From CAYSWK01 sp964434735 (lineage in GTDB: Archaea; Micrarchaeota; Micrarchaeia; Anstonellales; Bilamarchaeaceae): a stretch of DNA of 14,405 nt. The stretch covers positions 1-14,405 of the forward strand of contig CAYSWK010000029.1 of the NCBI GenBank assembly GCA_964434735.1, written 5' to 3'. The notes below the pieces were generated by a model. It was given only the letters and a program-made list of their open reading frames with translations, made no database searches and was not told the origin of the DNA. Within the stretch, counting starts at the first letter, position 1; every line of letters begins with the position of its first letter. Shown here one piece after another: positions 1-6,412 of the stretch. The position numbers and the translations under genes were made by a program.

Positions 1-129
1 AAATGGAATAAACAAAAATACAACGGACGTATTGCAACACAGATTGTCAAAGCCCCGACTTTTTGGCGTGCTGAAGAATACCATCAGAAATACTTCATGA
101 AGCGCGGCGGCGGGGCGTGTCATATTTAG
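1..129 (+). CDS. msrA: Peptide methionine sulfoxide reductase MsrA, C-terminal end (partial)
   Basis: The reading frame is open from base 1 to a TAG at 127-129 and gives 42 residues of a protein whose start lies outside the window. The stretch FWRAEEYHQKYF matches the conserved MsrA segment F-[WY]-x-AE-x-YHQ-x-Y, which contributes to the methionine sulfoxide binding site. The protein ends in KRGGGACHI, and the lone Cys three residues from the end is placed like a resolving cysteine that would re-reduce the catalytic Cys. MsrA reduces methionine-S-sulfoxide in proteins using thioredoxin-type reductants. The catalytic GCFWC-type motif near the N terminus is off the window and cannot be checked. 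A nearby oxidative or protein-repair role fits the downstream chaperones only loosely. Confidence 0.82.
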   Translation, partial: KWNKQKYNGRIATQIVKAPTFWRAEEYHQKYFMKRGGGACHI

Positions 130-242
130 GGTTCGTGGATCGTTTAGAGTTTCGGGTTTTCAGTTTTGGGTTCCCTGTTTCATTAATTGTTTCCGGTTTC
201 GTGTATGTAATCCCTTTGCGGTTTTCATCTCACTCAAAGCGG

Positions 243-249
243 TTTATAA
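243..249 (+). promoter_or_regulatory. TATA box for the membrane protein gene at 272
   Basis: TTTATAA is centred 26 nt upstream of the ATG at 272, and an AAAGCG stretch just before it could act as BRE. There is no Shine-Dalgarno site. The spacing predicts a leaderless transcript starting at the ATG. The rest of 130-271 holds no ORF or structure I can support. Confidence 0.55.
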
Positions 250-271
250 CTTTTGGCTGTCCATTTTTCTT

Positions 272-811
272 ATGAAGTATGTGCGCAACAAAAGCATGAA
301 ATACTACGGTAGCATTTTTCTCAATATATTCATATTCTTGTCCCTGGCTCCTTTTCTTGGAATTTTTATCGTGAGCATCTATTCATTTTTCTTTTCCCAT
401 TATTTTGCGGGTGCCGAGCTCGTTGTTGCATTTGCATGCCTTCTTGGAATGGCCATTCTTCTTGAGTACTACCGACGGGACCTTTATCTTGTCAAGGCGC
501 TTGAGATTACCAAAAAAGGAATTAGCGCATACCCTCTTTTTGGAGCCGCGCAGCACATCGATGGAATTAGCCGTCTTGAGTTGAGGGAACGGTTGCTTGG
601 CGGCGCAACTGGTAATGTGCATCATGTTTTGTACCTTACGCATCCGCAAGGAGTTCTTATGGTGCTTGATGCAGATGATTTTTCCCAGTCACGAGAGTTG
701 TTTGAATCGCTTGAACGTATAGCAAAACAGAAAATCAAGCTTACGGCGCTTACTCCCTCGTGCCAATCAGGCATGGAAAGCTGGTGGAGGCACCATCAGA
801 AAAAGTCCTGA
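272..811 (+). CDS. Small two-helix membrane protein with possible PH-like cytoplasmic domain
   Basis: A 179-residue protein of unrecognised family. Two hydrophobic helices are clear, at about residues 14-40 and 47-66. They are followed by a basic juxtamembrane segment (YYRRD) and a soluble C-terminal part of about 110 residues. The layout of two helices, then a strand such as ALEITKKGISAYPLFG, then a beta-rich region and a final helix (SRELFESLERIAKQ) resembles bacterial-type PH-domain membrane proteins (YcxB or bPH2 style). This is a fold-level guess only. The ATG at 272 is chosen because a TATA box sits 26 nt upstream; a second ATG at 296 is possible. The gene stands alone between msrA and the HMG-CoA synthase gene, and no function can be assigned. 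Confidence 0.7.
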   Translation: MKYVRNKSMKYYGSIFLNIFIFLSLAPFLGIFIVSIYSFFFSHYFAGAELVVAFACLLGMAILLEYYRRDLYLVKALEITKKGISAYPLFGAAQHIDGISRLELRERLLGGATGNVHHVLYLTHPQGVLMVLDADDFSQSRELFESLERIAKQKIKLTALTPSCQSGMESWWRHHQKKS

Positions 812-850
812 AAATCGCCTTCGCCAGATGACGAATAACTTATGGGCAGT

Positions 851-859
851 TTTATAAAT
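851..859 (+). promoter_or_regulatory. TATA box for HMG-CoA synthase gene
   Basis: TTTATAAAT lies about 48 nt upstream of the ATG at 903, predicting a leader of about 20 nt. A partial Shine-Dalgarno site GTGAT (895-899) ends 3 nt before the ATG. This is one of the few genes here that seems to have a short leader rather than a leaderless start. Confidence 0.5.
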
Positions 860-902
860 CAAGTCTTGCACCATTTTCATACTATTATTCATTCGTGATA
901 TT

Positions 903-1943
903 ATGGTTGGAATCGTTGGATACGGAGCATATGTGCCGACATACAGGATCAAGACTTCAGACATCGCAGCCGTTTGGGGCGAAGAAGAAGACAGAATCCA
1001 AAAGGGGTTAGGAATTCTTGAAAAAGCAGTTGGTGCTATTGATGAGGATGCAGCCTCAATCGCAGTCGAATCAGGAAAAATAGCAATTGCACGAAGCGGC
1101 GTTGACCCTGTTAAAATCGGTGCAGTGTATGTAGGTAGTGAATCACATCCTTATGCAGTCAAACCAACAGCAGCAATTGTTGCAGAGGCACTCGGTGCAA
1201 CTCCAGATATGACTGCAGCAGACCTTGAGTTTGCTTGTAAGGCAGGAACTGCTGGGTTGCAGATCGTCATGGGCATGGTCAAAAGTAACATGATTCAGTA
1301 TGGTATGACGGCAGGTTCTGATACGGCCCAAGGAAGGCCTGGGGATGCGTTGGAATATTCCGCAGGCTCAGGTGGTGCAGCATTCATCGTTGGCCCGGCA
1401 AAGGAAAGCGTGGCAACAATAGATGCCACTTGCTCATATACGACAGACACGCCTGACTTTTGGAGGCGCCAAGGTGTTGATTATCCAAGTCACGGCGGAC
1501 GATTTACGGGAGAACCAGGTTATTTCAAGCATGTGATGGGTGCAACAAACCTTCTTATCCAAAAATTTGGTTACAAGCTTGCCGACTTTGATCACGTGGT
1601 GTTCCACCAGCCGAACGCAAAGTTTCCTTTGGAAGTTGCAAAGAAGCTTGGAATCCCAACTGAAAAATTGAAATTGGGTCTGCTTACGCCCATCATTGGA
1701 AACACCTATTCAGGTGCATCGATGCTTGGTTTGGCAAACGTCCTTGACGAGGCAAAGGCAGGGGAAACAATCCTTGTTACATCCTTCGGTTCAGGTGCAG
1801 GTTCTGATTCGTTTGCAATTACTGTTACCGACAAGCTTGAATCGGTTCGAAAACGTGGACGCACGCTTCGTTCATTCATTGAGCACAAACAGTACATCGA
1901 TTATGCTCAGTACCTGAAGTTTAGGGGTAAAATCAAGAAATAG
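903..1943 (+). CDS. hmgcS: Hydroxymethylglutaryl-CoA synthase, archaeal type
   Basis: A 346-residue enzyme of the thiolase fold that condenses acetyl-CoA with acetoacetyl-CoA to HMG-CoA, the committed supply step of the mevalonate route to archaeal isoprenoid lipids. The N terminus MVGIVGYGAYVPTYRI and the length are typical of the archaeal family. Candidate catalytic residues are visible: Glu80 in VGSESHPYAVKPT, the acyl-carrying Cys112 in EFACKAGTAGLQ, and His235 in FHQPNAKFP. The C-terminal glycine-rich SFGSGAGSD loop is also present. In many archaea this gene is followed by the acetoacetyl-CoA thiolase and DUF35 genes, whose products form a channelling complex with it; here a convergent Nudix gene follows instead. 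The 3' end overlaps that gene by 11 bp. Identification is firm; the missing partners are discussed under findings. Confidence 0.95.
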   Translation: MVGIVGYGAYVPTYRIKTSDIAAVWGEEEDRIQKGLGILEKAVGAIDEDAASIAVESGKIAIARSGVDPVKIGAVYVGSESHPYAVKPTAAIVAEALGATPDMTAADLEFACKAGTAGLQIVMGMVKSNMIQYGMTAGSDTAQGRPGDALEYSAGSGGAAFIVGPAKESVATIDATCSYTTDTPDFWRRQGVDYPSHGGRFTGEPGYFKHVMGATNLLIQKFGYKLADFDHVVFHQPNAKFPLEVAKKLGIPTEKLKLGLLTPIIGNTYSGASMLGLANVLDEAKAGETILVTSFGSGAGSDSFAITVTDKLESVRKRGRTLRSFIEHKQYIDYAQYLKFRGKIKK

Positions 1944-2361
1944 TTTTTTTTGTTTTTATTATCTTCTTTGTTTCTTCAAACAATTTTTTCAAATTATCAA
2001 ACGAAAGAATTTTGCGAATCGTATTTTCATCGGCCCATTTGAGTTCCTGGTGCTCGCCATCGGAACAATGTAATTCAGTTTGGGAAGTCGTTGCCAAAAA
2101 GTAGGTTGAATGCTTTTTGATTTCCTTGCCATTTTTCATGAACGAGTATGTAAGTGTCCGCTCAAAACCATCGATGAATGTCACTTGCGTTATTCCTGTT
2201 TCCTCTTCTATTTCTCGTAGTGCCGCCATTTTAAGCGTCTCGCCTCTCTCCACATGGCCTTTAGGGAATCCCCATTCGCCACGGAAGTTTTTTACTACAA
2301 GATAGAGGATTGAATTTCCTTCTTTTCGGAATATGATCGCACCTGCGGAATGCTCGTCCAT
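1933..2361 (-). CDS. Nudix hydrolase, Ap4A-hydrolase (bis-5'-nucleosyl tetraphosphatase) type
   Basis: A 142-residue Nudix protein. The Nudix box GX5EX7REUXEEXGU is perfect: Gly35, Glu41, Arg49-Glu50, Glu53-Glu54, Gly56-Ile57. The box coordinates the metal for hydrolysis of a nucleoside diphosphate linked to another moiety. The opening SAGAIIFR, then EWGFPKGHVERGET, resembles asymmetrical diadenosine tetraphosphate hydrolases, so removal of Ap4A or a similar dinucleotide is the likely role; substrate cannot be proven from sequence. The frame extends five codons upstream to a GTG at 2376. I prefer the ATG at 2361 because a TATA box is centred about 26 nt before it and family members commonly begin just before SAGA. 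The last 11 bp overlap the convergent HMG-CoA synthase gene. Confidence 0.88.
   Translation of the reverse strand: MDEHSAGAIIFRKEGNSILYLVVKNFRGEWGFPKGHVERGETLKMAALREIEEETGITQVTFIDGFERTLTYSFMKNGKEIKKHSTYFLATTSQTELHCSDGEHQELKWADENTIRKILSFDNLKKLFEETKKIIKTKKTIS
1944..1957 (+). terminator. Oligo-T terminator after HMG-CoA synthase
   Basis: A T8 run followed by G and T5 directly after the TAG stop is a typical archaeal oligo-T termination signal. It lies inside the 3' end of the opposing Nudix gene. Confidence 0.5.
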
Positions 2362-2383
2362 ATGTTCATGACACACAGAGCCG

Positions 2384-2391
2384 TTTTTAAA
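2384..2391 (-). promoter_or_regulatory. TATA box for Nudix gene
   Basis: On the minus strand this reads TTTAAAAA, centred about 26 nt upstream of the ATG at 2361 and only about 11 nt from the alternative GTG at 2376. It supports the ATG start and a leaderless message. Confidence 0.5.
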
Positions 2392-2416
2392 CCCTTTTTT
2401 ACTACATTAGTGTTGC

Positions 2417-2427
2417 TTTTTTTAAAG
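2417..2427 (+). promoter_or_regulatory. TATA-like box A for tRNA-Glu
   Basis: TTTTTTTAAAG is centred about 22 nt upstream of the mature tRNA 5' end, consistent with an archaeal RNA polymerase promoter for a tRNA with a very short 5' leader. Confidence 0.4.
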
Positions 2428-2443
2428 AGTTAGAATATTTCTT

Positions 2444-2518
2444 GCTCCAATAGTCTAGCCCGGTCAAGGACGCTGGACTTTCAATCCAGTGACCCGGGTT
2501 CAAATCCCGGTTGGAGCA
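2444..2518 (+). tRNA. tRNA-Glu (anticodon UUC)
   Basis: A 75-nt cloverleaf can be folded by eye. The acceptor stem GCTCCAA/TTGGAGC is 7 perfect pairs with discriminator A at 2518. The D arm is GTCT/GGAC. The anticodon stem CTGGA/TCCAG carries loop CTTTCAA with anticodon TTC, read as UUC, which decodes GAA and GAG. The variable loop has 4 nt, and the T arm CCGGG-TTCAAAT-CCCGG is complete. There is no intron. The 3' CCA is not encoded (AAG follows), so it must be added after transcription. Confidence 0.96.
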
Positions 2519-2520
2519 AG

Positions 2521-2525
2521 TTTTT
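2521..2525 (+). terminator. Short oligo-T after tRNA-Glu
   Basis: TTTTT directly follows the tRNA 3' end, a usual site for 3' end formation of archaeal tRNA transcripts. The stretch to 2570 holds nothing else I can support. Confidence 0.35.
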
Positions 2526-2570
2526 ATCTTCTTATCGTTTCCAGCATCCCGTTTCCGGTTTTGAGAGTTT

Positions 2571-3302
2571 TTATCCAATGAGTATTGCAAGTGAACTGAA
2601 AATAAGAATGAGTATATGTATGAGTCTAACGTGTTCTGCTTTTATTTTTCCTTTTAATTTTGCTCCTGCAAACGTTCCAATTGCAGCACCAAGGATAATC
2701 GGTATCGTGTTTTCAAACGGTGCATCTCCTATTACAAGATGGGTGAGTGCCGAGGGCACAAGCGAGATCATGATGATTGCAAGCGAGATATGCGTGGCAT
2801 CATGTGTATGATGTCCAAAGAACCGTTCAAGAATCGGCACGAGGATTATTCCACCTCCTATTCCTAGAAGTCCTGCTGACGCGCCGCATATCCCTCCTAG
2901 CACGCCATATTCGTAATCATGGTGCTTGCCTTTGGGTGTTTTCTTTGGAGCATAGAGTATGCTTAATGCAAGAAGAAGATAGGTGCTTACTATAATCATT
3001 TTATGCCAATCCTGGGGTAAAAGGGAGGTCGCGTATGCTCCTGTAATTCCGCCTATGCATGCGCCTATTCCTGCAAATAGCAATGCTTTAAGGGGGAGAG
3101 GCGGCATTTTTTTGAGTTGAACCATTCCAAGAAAGGAGATGGGAGCTATGCATACTGCTGAAATGGCAACGGCTTGGTTCGTATCCATGGAGCTTAGAAT
3201 GATTAATGCGGGAACAATGAATATCCCCCCACCTATCCCAAGGATTATGGAAAGTATTCCAATTACTACTCCCAATATCATAAAAACGATTTCCACAATC
3301 AT
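2571..3302 (-). CDS. TauE/SafE family permease (sulfite/organosulfur anion exporter family)
   Basis: A 243-residue, very hydrophobic protein with about seven to eight membrane helices. It shows the internal two-fold repeat of the TauE/SafE family: GIGGGIFIVP at residues 22-31 and GIGGGIILVP at 147-156. These glycine-rich motifs sit in the first helix of each half. Between the halves is a charged cytoplasmic loop rich in Lys and His (about residues 119-131). Known family members export sulfite, sulfoacetate or related anions, but most have no proven substrate and none is indicated by context here. The ATG at 3302 lies about 22 nt from a TATA box, so the transcript is probably leaderless. The gene is divergent from rps6e. 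Confidence 0.88.
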   Translation of the reverse strand: MIVEIVFMILGVVIGILSIILGIGGGIFIVPALIILSSMDTNQAVAISAVCIAPISFLGMVQLKKMPPLPLKALLFAGIGACIGGITGAYATSLLPQDWHKMIIVSTYLLLALSILYAPKKTPKGKHHDYEYGVLGGICGASAGLLGIGGGIILVPILERFFGHHTHDATHISLAIIMISLVPSALTHLVIGDAPFENTIPIILGAAIGTFAGAKLKGKIKAEHVRLIHILILIFSSLAILIG

Positions 3303-3320
3303 CCGTCTTCCTACCTACTC

Positions 3321-3328
3321 TTTTTAAA
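3321..3328. promoter_or_regulatory. TATA box between the permease and rps6e, possibly bidirectional
   Basis: TTTTTAAA reads as a TATA-like element on both strands. On the minus strand it is about 22 nt upstream of the permease ATG. On the plus strand it would start a message near 3351 with a leader of about 27 nt that includes the rps6e Shine-Dalgarno site. An alternative plus-strand box, TTATTA at 3341, would place the start too close to that site. Confidence 0.4.
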
Positions 3329-3368
3329 TCGTTGCATCCCTTATTACATCTCTATTTTCACAACATTA

Positions 3369-3373
3369 GGTGA
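3369..3373 (+). promoter_or_regulatory. Shine-Dalgarno site of rps6e
   Basis: GGTGA is 4 nt before the ATG at 3378 and matches part of the archaeal consensus GGAGGTGAT. It fixes the start and contrasts with the many leaderless genes around it. Confidence 0.6.
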
Positions 3374-3377
3374 CCCA

Positions 3378-3770
3378 ATGCGATTAGTAATATCAGATCC
3401 AAAGACAGGAAAAAGCTACCAAAAAGAGCTTGATGCAAGCGCAGAAGCAGCAGTTGTCGGCAAGAAGATCGGCGATGAGCTCGATGGTTCATTAGTCGGC
3501 GCAGCAGGCTACAAGTTTGTATTGACCGGCGGCAGCGACAAGTCCTCCATCCCCATGCGTGGTGATGTTCCAGGAAACAGGAAAGCATACTTACTTTTAA
3601 GCGGTGGAACCGGCTACAAGCCACAAACTAAAGGTGCACGAAAACGCAAAGTTATCCGTGGAAACGGGTTCTCAAGCGAAATAATGCAGGTCAACTCAAA
3701 AATAGTTGCACATGATTCAGGCGCAGCACCTCTTGAGCAGCTCTTCCCAAAAGCAGCTGAGAAGAAGTAA
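3378..3770 (+). CDS. rps6e: 30S ribosomal protein S6e
   Basis: A 130-residue small-subunit ribosomal protein of the archaeal/eukaryotic S6e family. Recognisable are the N-terminal VISDPKTGKSYQKEL, the GDELDGSLVG segment, the loop SSIPMRGDVPG (usually F-PMR-x-DV) and the basic KGARKRKVIRGN patch followed by a hydrophobic SEIMQVN strand. Length fits archaeal S6e, which lacks the long phosphorylated tail of the eukaryotic protein. It has a good Shine-Dalgarno site and is 14 nt upstream of the aIF2 gamma gene, an arrangement seen in many archaea, so the two are probably co-transcribed. Confidence 0.95.
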   Translation: MRLVISDPKTGKSYQKELDASAEAAVVGKKIGDELDGSLVGAAGYKFVLTGGSDKSSIPMRGDVPGNRKAYLLLSGGTGYKPQTKGARKRKVIRGNGFSSEIMQVNSKIVAHDSGAAPLEQLFPKAAEKK

Positions 3771-3784
3771 TTGGGTGCTCGTGA

Positions 3785-4954
3785 GTGCAGGCGGAAATAA
3801 ACATTGGAATTCTTGGGCACGTTGACCATGGTAAAACAACGCTGACACAAGCACTCACCGGCAAATGGACTGATACTCATAGCGAGGAAATCAAGCGAGG
3901 TATTTCCATTCGTTTAGGTTATGCTGATTACAACGTATACCATAATTCCCAAACGGACGCATATTCCCTTAAGGAAGCAAAAGGATTTACCTTTAAGCGC
4001 AGGATTTCAATCGTTGATGCTCCTGGGCACGAAACATTGATGACTACTGTATTGGCAGCATCAAGCATCCTTGACGGCGCACTTTTTCTTATCGCAGCAA
4101 ACGAGGAATGCCCCATGCCACAGACGCGCGAGCACCTGATGGTTCTTAATTCAACAGGCATCAAGAACATCGTTGTCGTTCAAACCAAGGTTGATTTGGT
4201 TTCAAAGGAAAAGGCGCTTGAAAATTATAAACAAATTAAGGAGTTTCTTAAGGGTTCGGTTGCTGAAAATGCACCCATCGTTCCTGTTTCAGCACATCAT
4301 AAAATCAATATTGAAAATCTTATTGGGCTTATTGAAAAACAAGTTCCAACTCCTGCACGGGATTCAAAGGCACCGCTTCGTATTTACATCTCACGTTCAT
4401 TTGACATTAACAAGCCAGGCACTGATTTGAAGGAGCTTAAGGGCGGCATTATTGGAGGTTCAATCATGCAGGGTGTCGTTTCAGTTGGCGACAAGGTAGA
4501 AATGAAGCCAGGTATTGGCAGGAAAGGCTCAAAGCCCAACCCTATTACGTTTACTATCAAGTCCCTTCGTGAGGAAAAAGATTCACTTGAAACAGCAGTT
4601 TCTGGCGGTCTTATTGCAATCGGCACGGACATAGACCCGTCACTTACTAAATCCGATAGTTTGGTTGGCGCAGTTATCGGCCCTGTTGGCGGATTGCCTG
4701 ATGCAAGCGCAAGTATTAAGGTCAAATATTCACTTCTTAAACGCAGTGAGGAAAACCCGCTTTTTAGAAAAGGTGAACCTGTTGTCATGAGCGTCCATAC
4801 TGCAACTTCAGTTGGAGTCATCGCAGATCTTGCAAAAGGGATTGCAACTATACAACTCAAAAACCCCATCGTGGTTGACAAAGGATTCAAGGTTGCCATC
4901 TCAAGGCGCTTTGGCCAAAGCTGGAAATTAAGCGCATCAGGAACAACCGTATAA
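3785..4954 (+). CDS. eif2g: Translation initiation factor 2 subunit gamma (aIF2 gamma), zinc-knuckle-less
   Basis: A 389-residue GTPase that carries initiator Met-tRNA to the small ribosomal subunit. G motifs are present: GHVDHGKT (residues 11-18), switch 1 RGISIRLGYA, DAPGHE (78-83), TKVD (134-137) where NKxD is usual, and the SA of G5 (169-170). Two beta-barrel domains follow, with the family segments GGIIGGSI and GLIAIGT. Members normally carry a four-Cys zinc knuckle between switch 1 and DxPGH; here residues 50-73 contain no Cys, and the only Cys is residue 109. The C terminus also lacks the usual IGYG-like end. The start is GTG at 3785; a GGGTG 7 nt upstream may serve as ribosome site. 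At about 389 residues it is roughly 20 shorter than typical. Co-transcribed with rps6e. Confidence 0.95.
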   Translation: MQAEINIGILGHVDHGKTTLTQALTGKWTDTHSEEIKRGISIRLGYADYNVYHNSQTDAYSLKEAKGFTFKRRISIVDAPGHETLMTTVLAASSILDGALFLIAANEECPMPQTREHLMVLNSTGIKNIVVVQTKVDLVSKEKALENYKQIKEFLKGSVAENAPIVPVSAHHKINIENLIGLIEKQVPTPARDSKAPLRIYISRSFDINKPGTDLKELKGGIIGGSIMQGVVSVGDKVEMKPGIGRKGSKPNPITFTIKSLREEKDSLETAVSGGLIAIGTDIDPSLTKSDSLVGAVIGPVGGLPDASASIKVKYSLLKRSEENPLFRKGEPVVMSVHTATSVGVIADLAKGIATIQLKNPIVVDKGFKVAISRRFGQSWKLSASGTTV

Positions 4955-4956
4955 TC

Positions 4957-4963
4957 TTTTTTT
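4957..4963 (+). terminator. Oligo-T terminator of the rps6e-eif2g operon
   Basis: A T7 run begins just after the aIF2 gamma stop codon and precedes the promoter of the next gene. Confidence 0.45.
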
Positions 4964-4970
4964 GCATGAC

Positions 4971-4980
4971 TATTTATTAT
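4971..4980 (+). promoter_or_regulatory. TATA box for phosphoribosyltransferase gene
   Basis: TATTTATTAT is centred about 25 nt upstream of the ATG at 5000. No Shine-Dalgarno site is present, so a leaderless message is likely. Confidence 0.5.
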
Positions 4981-4999
4981 TTGCCTTATACTTGTTTTT

Positions 5000-5470
5000 A
5001 TGAATCTTATTCGTATTTCCTGGAACGAAGTTGATCATATTGTAAATGAGCTTGCAAAGAAGATTACGTACTCGCCAGATTGGCTCATTGGAGTTTCACG
5101 TGGCGGTTTGGTTCCCGTACGGCTTCTTTCCGATCGTTTAGGTATTTCAAGAGTAGCAATTGTTCGTGCCGAATTTTACAAATCCATGGGGGAAACCCAT
5201 GATTATCCGCGTATAACTCAGGATGTTTGCGTCGATGTACATGGTAAAAAAATTCTTATTGTTGATGATGTTGCCGATACGGGCCGCAGCATTATTGCGC
5301 TTAAGGATTATTTTCGCACTAAGGGCGCACAGGAAATAAAAGTTGCGACATTCCATGTCAAACCCCATAGTGTTGTTAAGCCTGATTTTTTTGTTGAGGA
5401 AACGTCAAGCTGGCTTGCATACCCATGGGAAGTTACTGAAGTTGAAAATGAATTAAAAGAAAAAAAATAA
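5000..5470 (+). CDS. Purine-type phosphoribosyltransferase (Hpt1/Gpt-like)
   Basis: A 156-residue type I phosphoribosyltransferase. The PRPP-binding loop ILIVDDVADTGRS (residues 85-97) is canonical, with the two acidic residues and the TGRS phosphate loop. The upstream GVSRGGLVPVRLLSDRL is the usual PPi-loop region, and the C-terminal SSWLAYPWEVTE is typical of the xanthine or hypoxanthine-guanine branch (COG2236-like). It would convert a free purine base and PRPP to the nucleoside monophosphate; which base is used cannot be read from the sequence. Its stop codon directly abuts the stop codon of the convergent lipoprotein gene with no base between. With the AMP phosphorylase at the window's end it hints at purine salvage and recycling. 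Confidence 0.88.
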   Translation: MNLIRISWNEVDHIVNELAKKITYSPDWLIGVSRGGLVPVRLLSDRLGISRVAIVRAEFYKSMGETHDYPRITQDVCVDVHGKKILIVDDVADTGRSIIALKDYFRTKGAQEIKVATFHVKPHSVVKPDFFVEETSSWLAYPWEVTEVENELKEKK

Positions 5471-6376
5471 TTATTCAGTCGTAACGAGTCTCCAAGAGAT
5501 TGTCCATGAGGGGGTTTGTTCAGGCGGGAAATATATCTCGGCATCATTGAAATATATTTTTTCGTCTCCAGGGCTATCAATTGTTCGTATTGCTGCTCCA
5601 TATGTGTATGCTTTTGATGTGCCCGTTTGGATGATGCTTCCTTTTACGAATTCAGCTTGGAGCGGAATATCTATTCGTATCGGTATTTCAGTACGCATAT
5701 TCGCACCCTTTGCCTTTTCAGGGTTGCAGTTTGATTTGAAATAATACTGAGCTTCAAAGTTAAATGGCAAATTCATCTCTAGTTTATTGTTTTCATACAC
5801 GGCAATTTCAAGAGGTCGTTTGTTTCCAAATGAACTATATGCGACTGATTTTGTGTCAGGTACAAACGTTTCCTCAAAAACAGTACACCAGTTATTAATG
5901 TCCTTTGGCTTCCAATCAAAGAAGTAGGTGTTGTTTAGCGTATAGCTTATTTTTGGTTCTTGCATTTGATATTTCCAGATAATTCCAAGCGAGCGTTCTT
6001 CTTCAGTTGGAAGGACATCTTTAAGTTTTCCTTTCAGAGTTATAGTAGTCAAATACTGCCATTTTGAATGTCCGTTAAAATCCCGGTCTCCTTCTTGCAC
6101 GTTCCAAAGCCTGGTTATGTCTATTACGCTTTCAGAGTTTGCGCTTGTCATTTTGCTTTTGAGAAGGTCAGGAAGCACTAACGGTTCAGCAGTGGCCTTG
6201 TCAGGAGTTTCATCCGTATCTGGTTCTTGTATGTTTGACGGCTCTTCAGCATCATCAGAAACGATCGTTTCATTATTCGTTGTTGTTTCAGGCGTTTGCG
6301 TTTTTTTCTTTGCACTGCCTGTGCATCCAAAAAGGAGCATTCCAATAATGAGGAGAACTATAATCTTGCGCATCAT
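5471..6376 (-). CDS. Secreted lipoprotein of unknown function
   Basis: A 301-residue protein with a lipoprotein signal peptide: MMRK, a hydrophobic core, and lipobox LLFGC with Cys18 as the likely lipidated residue. Residues 21-65 form a low-complexity linker rich in Thr, Glu, Asp and Pro, which would hold the domain away from the membrane. Residues 66-301 look like a beta-rich extracellular domain with many aromatic residues. Two Cys (164 and 217) could form a disulfide. I recognise no family. It lies 36 nt downstream of dnaJ on the same strand but has its own TATA-like element (AATATACA on the minus strand, about 30 nt upstream). There may be some read-through from dnaJ. The ATG at 6373 is an equally possible start. 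Confidence 0.75.
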   Translation of the reverse strand: MMRKIIVLLIIGMLLFGCTGSAKKKTQTPETTTNNETIVSDDAEEPSNIQEPDTDETPDKATAEPLVLPDLLKSKMTSANSESVIDITRLWNVQEGDRDFNGHSKWQYLTTITLKGKLKDVLPTEEERSLGIIWKYQMQEPKISYTLNNTYFFDWKPKDINNWCTVFEETFVPDTKSVAYSSFGNKRPLEIAVYENNKLEMNLPFNFEAQYYFKSNCNPEKAKGANMRTEIPIRIDIPLQAEFVKGSIIQTGTSKAYTYGAAIRTIDSPGDEKIYFNDAEIYFPPEQTPSWTISWRLVTTE

Positions 6377-6400
6377 ACTATTCTATTGTTTGGAAACCTT

Positions 6401-6410
6401 TTTGTATATT
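6401..6410 (-). promoter_or_regulatory. TATA-like element for lipoprotein gene
   Basis: On the minus strand AATATACAAA is centred about 30 nt upstream of the ATG at 6376, predicting a leader of only a few bases. It lies in the short gap just after the dnaJ stop. Confidence 0.35.
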
Positions 6411-6412
6411 CT

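Noticed and set aside
130..271. GTTT/GGGTTT-rich stretch after msrA that looks repetitive
   Set aside because: The repeats are short, irregular and not clustered as a CRISPR or tandem array; it reads as a simple spacer with a TATA box at its end.
4384..4899. Minus-strand frame of 171 codons antisense to aIF2 gamma
   Set aside because: Mirror frame of a certain gene; no promoter, ribosome site or recognisable domain.
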